Of a DNA stretch of 64,000 bases, positions 1-8,265 are shown one piece after another. The stretch lies in contig CM049314.1 in NCBI GenBank assembly GCA_026874595.1, forward strand, positions 79,595,300 to 79,659,299. Reading direction: 5' to 3'. A program made the translations under genes and the position numbers. Source of the DNA: Sipunculus nudus (taxonomy: Eukaryota; Annelida; Sipuncula; Golfingiida; Sipunculidae). Numbering within the stretch: position 1 is the stretch's first letter; every line of letters starts with the position of its first letter. The notes beneath the pieces are model-generated. The model was not told the origin of the DNA. It ran no database searches and saw nothing but the letters and a program-made list of their open reading frames with translations.

Positions 1-3
1 GCA

Positions 4-368
4 CCTGTCAGTGAAGGTGAATCTAAAAATTAAGGGTAAAATCGTTTAAGCAAAATCAGAAATAGAAAATTCCGATACTTTATAAAAGTAACGTTGTGGA
101 TTTTAGTGACCCTTTTGCATATTTTACCTCAATTTTTCTACAGTTTTGCACCATATTAGACAGAAATAGATTCCCGGGAAGTAGAATAATACATTATTTC
201 TTCAAGAAATAGTTGCAAAAAGGATTAATTAAGACACAGCTCATTTGCTTACAGTTTGCTTATGCTTTGCTTACGATGAAAACACCACACAATTTAAGCA
301 TTATTCTACAAATACACACAAATATAACCCATGGGGACACAGACTGTTTACCTGGCTACAAAATAGTT
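4..368 (+). repeat. Type A monomer (reference copy, 365 bp)
   Basis: Opens with the 'cctgtcagtgaagg' start shared with E and H. It is recognised by 'ttagac' (156-161) where other types have 'ttcgac', by a TTAATTAA (225-232), and by 'gcattattctac' and 'cccatgggg' near the end. It carries the palindrome TTCCCGGGAA at 171-180. Two length forms exist: 365 bp with fewer 11-bp 'tatgctttgct' subunits, and 376 bp (for example the copy at 2247) with one more. A always follows a monomer ending in 'ggctatataattg(c/t)a', that is D, F, F' or G. Confidence 0.9.
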
Positions 369-419
369 CCTGTTAGTGATCAGGAATCTAAATATTAAGG
401 GTAAAATTGTTCAATCAAA

Positions 420-441
420 TTCAGAAATAGAAAATTCTGAA
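420..441. other. 7-bp inverted repeat (TTCAGAA / TTCTGAA) in B and C
   Basis: Perfect 7-bp arms with an 8-nt spacer. Present in B and C monomers only (also 796-817 in the first C); the A and E sequences at this position are imperfect, and D, F and G differ entirely. It could form a small hairpin or a dyad binding site; function unknown. Confidence 0.7.
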
Positions 442-535
442 ACGTTATAAGAGTGACATTGTGGATTTTTGTGAACCTTTTGCATATTTTACCTCAATTT
501 TTCTACAGTTTTGCAGCGTTTTCGACAGAAATAGA

Positions 536-545
536 TTCCCGGGAA
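536..545. other. TTCCCGGGAA palindrome, one per A/B/C/D monomer
   Basis: A perfect 10-bp palindrome at a fixed position in the middle of A, A', B, C and D monomers (first copies at 171, 536 and 1287). H keeps only CCCGGG. E, F, F' and G have diverged sequence at the same place. It could be a protein-binding site, but no known protein can be assigned from sequence. Confidence 0.75.
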
Positions 546-744
546 GTAGAATAATACATTATTTCTTCAGAAAATAGTTGCAAAAAGGATAGTTCAAGAT
601 ACAGTTCCTTTGCTAACAGTTTGCTTATTCTTTGCTTATGCTTTGCTTACGATGAAAACACCACACAATTTAAGCATTTTTCTACAAATACACAAAAATA
701 TGAACCATAGGGACACAGACTGGTTACCTGACTACAAAATAGTT

Positions 745-1119
745 CCCGTTAGTGATCAGGAATCAAAATATTAAGGGCAAAATTGTTCAATCAAATTCAG
801 AAATAGAAAATTCTGAAACGTTTTAGAGTGACATTGTGGATTTTTGTGAACCTTTAGCATATTTTACCTCAATTTTTCTACAGTTTTGCAGCGTTTTCGA
901 CAGAAATAGATTCCCGGGAAGTAGAATAATACATTATTTCTTCAGAAAATAGATGCAAAAAGGATTTATCAAGACACAGTTCTTTTCCTTACAGTTTGCT
1001 TATTCTTTGCTTATGCTTTGCTTACGATGAAAACACCACACAATTTAAGCATTTTTCCACAAATACACACAAATATGACCCATAGGGACACAGACTGTTT
1101 ACCTGTCTACAAAAAAGTT
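745..1119 (+). repeat. Type C monomer (reference copy, 375 bp)
   Basis: Closely related to B in its first half, with start 'ccgttagtgatcagg' and the same dyad (796-802 with 811-817), but with 'cgttttagagtg' and 'cctttagcat'. Its second half differs from B ('gatgcaaaaaggatttatcaag', 'acacacaaatatgaccc'). Subvariants in the stretch after 'caagaca' trace descent: 'cagttcttttcc' (here), 'catttcttttgc', 'aagttcttttgc' and 'aagttctttggc'. C is followed by D everywhere except after chimeric insertions. Confidence 0.9.
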
Positions 1120-1495
1120 CCTGTAAGTGATGAGGAATCTAAATATTATGGGTAAAATTGTTCAGTCAAAACCACAATTATAAAAATCCGCTACTTTCAT
1201 AATGCGAAATTATGGATTTTTTTAATCCTTTTGCATATTTTACCTCAATTTTTCTACAGTTTTGCACCATATTCGACAGAAAAAGATTCCCGGGAAGTAG
1301 AATAACACATTATTTCTTAAGAAGATGTATGCAAAAAGGATTTATCAAGACACAGTTCCTTTGCTTAAAGTCTGCCTACGCTTTGCTTATGCTTTGCTTA
1401 CGATGAAAACACCACACAATTTAAGCATTTTTCTATAAATATATACGAATATGACCCATAGGGACACAGACTGCTTCCCTGGCTATATAATTGCA
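1120..1495 (+). repeat. Type D monomer (reference copy, 376 bp)
   Basis: Opens with 'cctgtaagtgatgagg', so it carries GTAAGT (1123-1128). The body has 'accacaattataaaaatccg' as in F and G, then 'catggattttttt'-like sequence with a 64-codon open frame (1212-1406) that I do not regard as a gene. TTCCCGGGAA is at 1287-1296. The 3' end has TATAAATA (1434-1441) and 'ggctatataattgca'. Some D copies (24025, 56280, 60015) have CCCGAG in place of CCCGGG. Confidence 0.9.
1434..1441 (+). promoter_or_regulatory. TATAAATA, possible TATA-like element in D, F and G
   Basis: The 3' part of D, F and G has TATAAATA (for example 2185-2192 and 4439-4446), whereas A, B, C, E and H have 'CACAAATACACA' or similar. 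D 7892 and its copies have lost two bases here. A match to a TATA-box consensus in A+T-rich DNA is weak evidence; satellite transcription is known in many eukaryotes, but nothing here shows a start site. Confidence 0.2.
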
Positions 1496-1870
1496 CGTGT
1501 CAGTGAAGGTGAATGTAAAATTTAAAGGTTAAATCGTTTAAGCAAAATCAGAAATAGAAAATTCGGATACTTTATAAAAGTAACGTTGTGGATTTTTGTG
1601 ACCCTTTTGAATATTTTACCTCGTTTTTTCTACAGTTTTACACCATATTCGACAGAACTATATTACAGGAAAGTAGAATAATACATTATTTCTTTAGAAA
1701 ATAGATGTAAAAAGGATTTATCAAGACACAGTTCCTTTGCCTACAGTTTGCTTATTCTTTGCTTATGCTTTGCTTACGATGAAAACACCACACAATTTAA
1801 GCATTTTTCCACAAATACACACAAATATGACCTATAGGGGCACAGACTGTTTACCTGGCTAAAAATAGTT
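1496..1870 (+). repeat. Type E monomer (reference copy, 375 bp)
   Basis: Opens with 'cgtgtcagtgaaggtgaatg', so the D/E junction forms CACGTG (1494-1499). Diagnostic features are 'aatttaaaggttaaatcg', 'cctcgttttttctac' and 'gaactatattacaggaaag', which replaces the CCCGGG palindrome. Two tail forms exist: 'ggggcacag...ggctaaaaatag' before F, and 'ggcaacaaaatggtt' before G. Subgroups also differ at 'gaaatagaaaattcgg' versus 'gaaagagaaaattcgg'. Confidence 0.9.
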
Positions 1871-2246
1871 CCTGTTAGTGATCAGGAATCTAAATATTAA
1901 GGGCAAAATTGTTCAATCAAAACCACAATTATAAAAATCCGCTACTTTCTTTAAGTCACATCATGGATTTTTGTGATCCTTTTGCATATTTCATCTCAAT
2001 TTTTCTACAGTTTTGCACCATATTCGACAGAAATAGATTACCTGAATGTCAAATAATACATTATTTCTTCAGAAAATAGTTGCAAAAAGCATTTCTCAAG
2101 ACACAGTTCCTTTGCTTACAGTTTGCTTACGCTTTGCTTATGCTTTGCTTACGATTAAAACACCACACAGTTTAAGCATTTTTCTATAAATATATACGAA
2201 TATAACCCATAGGGACACAGACTGCTTCCATTGCTATATAATTGTA
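1871..2246 (+). repeat. Type F monomer (reference copy, 376 bp)
   Basis: Start as in B ('cctgttagtgatcagg') but the body has 'accacaattataaaaatccg' as in D and G, then 'tttaagtcacatcatgg' and 'catatttcatctc'. The CCCGGG site is absent, replaced by 'gattacctgaatgtc'. TATAAATA lies at 2185-2192. The tail ends 'cattgctatataattgta'. F occurs only directly after E and before A (1871, 10509, 31130, 39768, 45766, 51764). Confidence 0.88.
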
Positions 2247-3373
2247 CCTGTCAGTGAAGGTGAATCTAAAAATTAAGGGTAAAATCGTTTAAGCAAAATC
2301 AGAAATAGAAAATTCCGATACTTTATAAAAGTAACGTTGTGGATTTTAGTGACCCTTTTGCATATTTTACCTCAATTTTTCTACAGTTTTGCACCATATT
2401 AGACAGAAATAGATTCCCGGGAAGTAGAATAATACATTATTTCTTCAAGAAATAGTTGCAAAAAGGATTAATTAAGACACAGCTCATATGCTTACAGTTT
2501 GCTTATGCTTTGCTTATGCTTTGCTTACGATGAAAACACCACACAATTTAAGCATTATTCTACAAATACACACAAATATAACCCATGGGGACACAGACTG
2601 TTTACCTGGCTACAAAATAGTTCCTGTTAGTGATCAGGAATCTAAATATTAAGGGTAAAATTGTTCAATCAAATTCAGAAATAGAAAATTCTGAAACGTT
2701 ATAAGAGTGACATTGTGGATTTTTGTGAACCTTTTGCATATTTTACCTCAATTTTTCTACAGTTTTGCAGCGTTTTCGACAGAAATAGATTCCCGGGAAG
2801 TAGAATAATACATTATTTCTTCAGAAAATAGTTGCAAAAAGGATAGTTCAAGATACAGTTCCTTTGCTTACAGTTTGCTTATTCTTTGTTTATGCTTTGC
2901 TTATGATGAAAACACCACACAATTTAAGCATTTTTCTACAAATACACAAAAATATGAACCATAGGGACACAGACTGGTTACCTGACTACAAAATAGTTCC
3001 CGTTAGTGATCAGGAATCAAAATATTAAGGGCAAAATTGTTCAATCAAATTCAGAAATAGAAAATTCTGAAACGTTTTAGAGTGACATTGTGGATTTTTG
3101 TGAACCTTTAGCATATTTTACCTCAATTTTTCTACAGTTTTGCAGCGTTTTCGACAGAAATAGATTCCCGGGAAGTAGAATAATACATTATTTCTTCAGA
3201 AAATAGATGCAAAAAGGATTTATCAAGACACATTTCTTTTGCTTACAGTTTGCTTATTCTTTGCTTATGCTTTGCTTACGATGAAAACACCACACAATTT
3301 AAGCATTTTTCCACAAATACACACAAATATGACCCATAGGGACACAGACTGTTTACCTGTCTACAAAAAAATT

Positions 3374-3749
3374 CCTGTAAGTGATGAGGAATCTAAATAT
3401 TATGGGTAAAATTGTTCAGTCAAAACCACAATTATAAAAATCCGCTACTTTCATAATGCGAAATTATGGATTTTTTTAATCCTTTTGCATATTTTACCTC
3501 AATTTTTCTACAGTTTTGCACCATATTCGACAGAAAACGATTCCCGGGAAGTAGAATAACACATTATTTCTTAAGAAAATGTATGCAAAAAGGATTTATC
3601 AAGACACAGTTCCTTTGCTTAAAGTCTGCCTACGCTTTGCTTATGCTTTGCTTACGATTAAAACACCACACAGTTTAAGCATTTTTCAATAAATATATAC
3701 GAATATAACCCATAGGGACACAGACTGCTTCCATGGCTATATAATTGCA
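3374..3749 (+). repeat. Chimeric monomer D with F'-type tail
   Basis: The body is D (GTAAGT start, CCCGGG present), but from about 3655 it reads 'gattaaaacacc...cagtttaagc...caataaatatat', which is the F' tail as seen at about 5180-5225. The switch lies in the shared 'tatgctttgcttacgat' stretch. The same chimera is in the segment-2 copy at 32633, while the corresponding D at 12012 has an ordinary D tail. This shows exchange within the minisatellite region. Confidence 0.8.
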
Positions 3750-4125
3750 CCTGTCAGTGAAGGTGAATGTAAAATTTAAAGGTTAAATCGTTTAAGCAAA
3801 ATCAGAAAGAGAAAATTCGGATACTTTATAAAAGTAACGTTGTGGATTTTTGTGACCCTTTTGAATATTTTACCTCGTTTTTTCTACAGTTTTACACCAT
3901 ATTCGACAGAACTATATTACAGGAAAGTAGAATAATACATTATTTCTTTAGAAAATAGATGTAAAAAGGATTTATCAAGACACAGTTCCTTTGCCTACAG
4001 TTTGCTTATTCTTTGCTTATGCTTTGCTTACGATGAAAACACCACACAATTTAAGCATTTTTCCACAAATACACACAAATATGACCCATAGGGGCACAGA
4101 CTGTTTACCTGGCAACAAAATGGTT

Positions 4126-4500
4126 ACTGTTTGTGATCAGGAATCTAAATATTAAGGGTAAAATTGTTCAATCAAAACCACAATTATAAAAATCCGCTAC
4201 TTTCTTAAAATGACATTATGGATTCTTTTATCCTTTTGCATATTTTACCTCAATTTTTCAACAGTTTTGCACCATATTCGACAGAAATAGATTCTCTGAA
4301 TGTCGAATAATACATTATTTCTTTAGAAAATAGATGTAAAAAGGATTTATCAAGACACAGTTCCTTTGCTTACAGTTTGCTTACGCTTTGCTTATGCTTT
4401 GCTTACGGTGAAAACACCTCAAAACTGACGCATTTTTCTATAAATATATACAAATATGACCCATAGGGACACAGACTGGTTCCATGGCTATATAATTGCA
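4126..4500 (+). repeat. Type G monomer (reference copy, 375 bp)
   Basis: Opens with 'actgtttgtgatcagg'. The body has 'accacaattataaaaatccg', then 'cttaaaatgacattatgg' and 'attctctgaatgtcg' in place of CCCGGG. TATAAATA is at 4439-4446. The end is distinctive: 'ttacggtgaaaacacctc' followed by 'aaaactgacgcattt'. G always follows E and precedes H or A (or the E-A-H chimera at 16152). Confidence 0.88.
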
Positions 4501-4874
4501 CCTGTCAGTGAAGGTGGATCTAAAAATTAAGGGTAAAATCGTTTAAGCAAAATCAGATATAGAAAATTCAGATACTTTAAAAAAGTAACATTGTGGATTT
4601 TTGTGACCCTTTTGAATATTTTACTTCAATTTTGCTACAGTTTTGCACCATGTTCGACAGAAATAGACACCCGGGAAGAAGAGTAATTCATTATTTCTTA
4701 AGAAATAAGTTGCAAAAAGGATTTATGAAGACACAGTTCCTTTGCTTACAGTTTGCTTATTCTTTGCTTATGCTTTGCTTACGATGAAAACACCACACAA
4801 TTTAAGCATTTTTCCACAAATACACACAAATATGACCCATAGGGCACAGACTGTTTACCTGGCTAAAAATAGTT
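4501..4874 (+). repeat. Type H monomer (reference copy, 374 bp)
   Basis: Starts like A ('cctgtcagtgaagg') but has 'cagatatagaaaattcag', 'acttcaattttgctac', 'catgttcgacag' and 'cacccgggaagaagagtaattc'. CCCGGG is kept (4670-4675) although the flanks of the palindrome have changed. The tail reads 'ccatagggcacag', one G fewer than E. H follows G and precedes F', except in the H/B chimeras at 42398 and 48396. Confidence 0.88.
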
Positions 4875-5271
4875 CCTGTTTGTGATCAGGAATCTAAATA
4901 TTAAGGGCAAAATTGTTCAATCAAAACCACAATTATAAAAATCCGCTACTTTCTTAAAGTCACATCATGAATTTTTGTGATCCTTTTGCATATTTCATCT
5001 CAATTTTCTACAGTTTTGCACCATATTCGACAGAAATAGATTACCTGAATGTCAAATAATACATTATTTCTTGAGAAAATAGTTGCAAAAACAATTTATC
5101 AAGACACAGTTCCTTTGCTTACAGTTTGCATACGCTTTGCTTATGCTTTGCTTATGCTTTGCTTATGCTTTGCTTACGATTAAAACACCACACAGTTTAA
5201 GCATTTTTCAATAAATATATACGAATATAACCCATAGGGACACAGACTGCTTCCATGGCTATATAATTGCA
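4875..5271 (+). repeat. Type F' monomer, longest monomer in the window (397 bp)
   Basis: An F relative with 'catcatgaatttttg' and 'ttgagaaaatagttgcaaaaac'. It lacks CCCGGG. Its length comes from extra copies of the 11-bp unit 'tatgctttgct' (about 5130-5177). Its tail has AATAAA (5210-5215) where F has TATAAA. Other F' copies are 385-386 bp (13513, 16515, 22513, 54768), the 385-bp forms carrying a single T loss inside one subunit. Confidence 0.88.
5125..5180 (+). repeat. 11-bp minisatellite inside the monomer ('tatgctttgct')
   Basis: Four near-perfect 11-bp units follow 'acagtttgcatacgctttgct'. The same site in other monomers has one to three units, which accounts for A lengths of 365 against 376 bp and for F' lengths of 385, 386 and 397 bp. 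Replication slippage or unequal exchange within the short unit is the simplest cause. Confidence 0.85.
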
Positions 5272-6775
5272 ACTGTCAGTGAAGGTGAGTCTAAAATTTA
5301 AGGGTAAAATCGTTTAAGCAAAATCAGAAATAGAAAATTCCGATACTTTATAAAAGTAACGTTGTGGTTTTTTAGTGACCCTTTTGCATATTTTACCTCA
5401 ATTTTTCTACAGTTTTGCCCCATATTAGACAGAAATAGATTCCCGGGAAGTAGAATAATACATTATTTCTTCAAGAAATAGTTGCAAAAAGGAATAATTA
5501 AGACACAGCTCATATGCTTACAGTTTGCTAATGCTTTGCTTATGCTTTGCTTACGATGAAAACACCACACAATTTAAGCATTATTCTACAAATACACACA
5601 AATATAACACATGGGGACACAGACTGTTTACCTGGCTACAAAATATTTCCTGTTAGTGATCAGGAATCTAAATATTAAGGGTAAAATTGTTCAATCAAAT
5701 TCAGAAATAGAAAATTCTGAAACGTTATAAGAGTGACATTGTGGATTTTTGTGAACCTTTTGCATATTTTACCTCAATTTTTCTACAGTTTTGCAGCGTT
5801 TTCAACAGAAATAGATTCCCGGGAAGTAGAATAATACATTATTTCTTCAGAAAATAGTTGCAAAAAGGATAGTTCAAGATACAGTTCCTTTGCTTACAGT
5901 TTGCTTATTCTTTGCTTATGCTTTGCTTACGATGAAAACACCACACAATTTAAGCATTTTTCTACAAATACACAAAAATATGAACCATAGGAACACAGAC
6001 TGGTTACCTGACTACAAAATAGTTCCCGTTAGTGATCAGGTATCAAAATATTAAGGGCAAAATTGTTCAATCAAATTCAGAAATAGAAAATTCTGAAACG
6101 TTTTAGAGTGACATTGTGGATTTTTGTGAACCTTTAGCATATTTTACCTCAATTTTTCTACAGTTTTGCAGCGTTTTCGACAGAAATAGATTCCCGGGAA
6201 GTAGAATAATACATTATTTCTTCAGAAAATAGATGCAAAAAGGATTTATCAAGACACAGTTCTTTTGCTTACAGTTTGCTTATTCTTTGCTTATGCTTTG
6301 CTTACGATGAAAACACCACACAATTTAAGCATTTTTCCACAAATACACACAAATATGACCCATAGGGACACAGACTGTTTACCTGTCTACAAAAAAGTTC
6401 CTGTAAGTGATGAGGAATCTAAATATTATGGGTAAAATTGTTCAGTCAAAACCACAATTATAAAAATCCGCTACTTTCATAATGCGAAATTATGGATTTT
6501 TTTAATCCTTTTGCATATTTTACCTCAATTTTTCTACAGTTTTGCACCATATTCGACGGAAAAAGATTCCCGGGAAGTAGAATAACACATTATTTCTTAA
6601 GAAAATGTATGCAAAAAGGATTTATCAAGACACAGTTCCTTTGCTTAAAGTCTGCCTACGCATTGCTTATGCTTTGCTTACGATGAAAACACCACACAAT
6701 TTAAGCATTTTTCTATAAATATATACGAATATAACCCATAGGGACACAGACTGCTTCCATGGCTATATAATTGCA
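5272..6775 (+). repeat. HOR block 3: 4-mer A'-B-C-D
   Basis: Monomer starts: A' 5272 (377 bp), B 5649, C 6025, D 6400. A' differs from A by 'gaaggtgagtctaaaatttaag' near its start and 'gccccatattagac'. The block has no tail monomers after D. D 6400 carries 'cgacggaaaaag' where other D copies have 'cgacagaaa'; its segment-2 copy at 35659 shares this. Confidence 0.9.
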
Positions 6776-8265
6776 CCTGTCAGTGAAGGTGAATCTAAAA
6801 ATTAAGGGTAAAATCGTTTGAGCAAAATCAGAAATAGAAAATTCCGATACTTTATAAAAGTAACGTTGTGGATTTTAGTGACCCTTTTGCATATTTTACC
6901 TCAATTTTTCTACAGTTTTGCACCATAATAGACAGAAATAGATTCCCGGGAAGTAGAATAATACATTATTTCTTCAAGAAATAGTTGCAAAAAGGATTAA
7001 TTAAGACACAGCTCATTTGCTTACAGTTTGCTTATGCTTTGCTTACGATGAAAACACCACACAATTTAAGCATTATTCTACAAATACACACAAATATAAC
7101 CCATGGGGACACAGACTGTTTACCTGGCTACAAAATAGTTCCTGTTAGTGATCAGGAATCTAAATATTAAGGGTAAAATTGTTCAATCAAATTCAGAAAT
7201 AGAAAATTCTGAAACGTTATAAGAGTGACATTGTGGATTTTTGTGAACCTTTTGCATATTTTACCTCAATTTTTCTACAGTTTTGCAGCGTTTTCGACAG
7301 AAATAGATTCCCGGGAAGTAGAATAATACATTATTTCTTCAGAAAATAGTTGCAAAAAGGATAGTTCAAGATACAGTTCCTTTGCTTACAGTTTGCTTAT
7401 TCTTTGCTTATGCTTTGCTTACGATGAAAACACCACACAATTAAAGCATTTTTCTACAAATACACAAAAATATGAACCATAGGGACACAGACTGGTTACC
7501 TGACTACAAAATAGTTCCCGTTAGTGATCAGGAATCAAAATATTAAGGGCAAAATTGTTCAATCAAATTCAGAAATAGAAAATTCTGAAACGTTTTAGAG
7601 TGACATTGTGGATTTTTGTGAACCTTTAGCATATTTTACCTCAATTTTTCTACAGTTTTGCAGCGTTTTCGACAGAAATAGATTCCCGGGAAGTAGAATA
7701 ATACATTATTTCTTCAGAAAATAGATGCAAAAAGGATTTATCAAGACAAAGTTCTTTTGCTTACAGTTTGCTTATTCTTTGCTTATGCTTTGCTTACGAT
7801 GAAAACACCACACAATTTAAGCATTTTTCCACAAATACACACAAATATGACCCATAGGGACACAGACTGTTTACCTGTCTACAAAAAAGTTCCTGTAAGT
7901 GATGAGGAATCTAAATATTATGGGTAAAATTGTTCAGTCAAAACCACAATTATAAAAATCCGCTACTTTCATAATGCGAAATTATGGATTTTTTTAATCC
8001 TTTTGCATATTTTACCTCAATTTTTCTACAGTTTTGCACCATATTCGACAGAAAAAGATTCCCGGGAAGTAGAATAACACATTATTTCTTAAGAAAATGT
8101 ATGCAAAAAGGATTTATCAAGACACAGTTCCTTTGCTTAAAGTCTGCCTACGCTTTGCTTATGCTTTGCTTACGATGAAAACACCAAACAATTTAAGCAT
8201 TTTTCTAAATATATACGAATATAACCCATAGGGACACAGACTGGTTCCATGGCTATATAATTGCA
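6776..8265 (+). repeat. HOR block 4: 4-mer A-B-C-D
   Basis: Monomer starts: A 6776 (365 bp, 'ccataatagacag' variant), B 7141 ('cacaattaaagc' variant), C 7517, D 7892. D is 374 bp because 'ctataaatat' has become 'ctaaatat', removing the TATAAATA motif. The left end of the 5,998-bp unit lies in the second half of B 7141. Confidence 0.9.

Larger units (their letters stand above)
369..744 (+). repeat. Type B monomer (reference copy, 376 bp)
   Basis: Opens with 'cctgttagtgatcagg'. It contains a perfect 7-bp inverted repeat, TTCAGAA at 420-426 and TTCTGAA at 435-441, separated by 8 nt. Diagnostic bases are 'cgttataagagtg', 'gcagcgttttcgac', 'ggatagttcaagatac' and 'acacaaaaatatgaacc'. TTCCCGGGAA lies at 536-545. 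B follows an A-class monomer in every block. A B variant ending 'cacaattaaagc' marks copies at 7141, 17277, 23274, 36400, 55529 and 59264 and is useful for tracing duplications. Confidence 0.9.
1..2246 (+). repeat. HOR block 1: 6-mer A-B-C-D-E-F
   Basis: Monomer starts are A 4, B 369, C 745, D 1120, E 1496, F 1871; bases 1-3 are the last bases of a preceding monomer. The block is 2,243 bp long because this A has the short, 365-bp form. It contributes the reference example of the ABCD core plus E-F tail. Block 14 (29,263-31,505) is its near-identical copy. Private differences include 'gctaacag' here against 'gcttacag' there in B, and 'aaccca' against 'aacaca' in A. Confidence 0.93.
745..5240 (+). 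repeat. Source copy of an 8,638-bp-offset duplication (C-D-E-F-A-B-C-D-E-G-H-F')
   Basis: Monomer starts from C 745 through F' 4875 recur exactly 8,638 bp later (9383 through 13513) in the same order, twelve monomers in a row. The match breaks in F', where the 11-bp minisatellite copy number differs (397 bp here, 385 bp there), and the next monomer is A' at 5272 but an E/A hybrid at 13898. The left limit lies in or near C 745; its counterpart at 9383 is preceded by a C/B chimera. Confidence 0.85.
2247..5271 (+). repeat. HOR block 2: 8-mer A-B-C-D-E-G-H-F'
   Basis: Monomer starts: A 2247 (376-bp form), B 2623, C 2999, D 3374, E 3750, G 4126, H 4501, F' 4875. Total 3,025 bp. Here the D monomer has an F'-like tail and the following E begins 'cacctg', not 'cacgtg', so D/E in this block differs from most others. 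The block shares B variant 'gtttatgctttgcttatgatg' with B 11261, 18769, 20261 and their segment-2 copies. Confidence 0.92.

Noticed and set aside
225-232. TTAATTAA in A as a functional palindrome
   Set aside because: Present in A only, altered in A' 5272 ('ggaataatt'), and likely in A+T-rich sequence by chance.
1212-1406. Repeated 61-70 codon open frames, such as the 64-codon frame in D (1212, 3466, 6492 and others), the A/B frame (213, 6985 and others) and the H frame (4593 and others)
   Set aside because: They recur only because the monomers recur, use no consistent ribosome or codon pattern, are broken by single changes in otherwise identical copies (for example D 25517), lie wholly inside satellite sequence, and resemble no protein family I know.
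157-4675. CENP-B box (NTTCGNNNNANNCGGGN)
   Set aside because: TTCG and CGGG both occur in the right order in B, C, D and H, but about 15 bases lie between them, against 7 in the CENP-B box, so the canonical box is not present. A distinct factor could still bind, but that is speculation.
5210-5215. AATAAA in F' as a polyadenylation signal
   Set aside because: It is a single-base relative of TATAAA at the same position in F, in A+T-rich DNA, with no transcript evidence.
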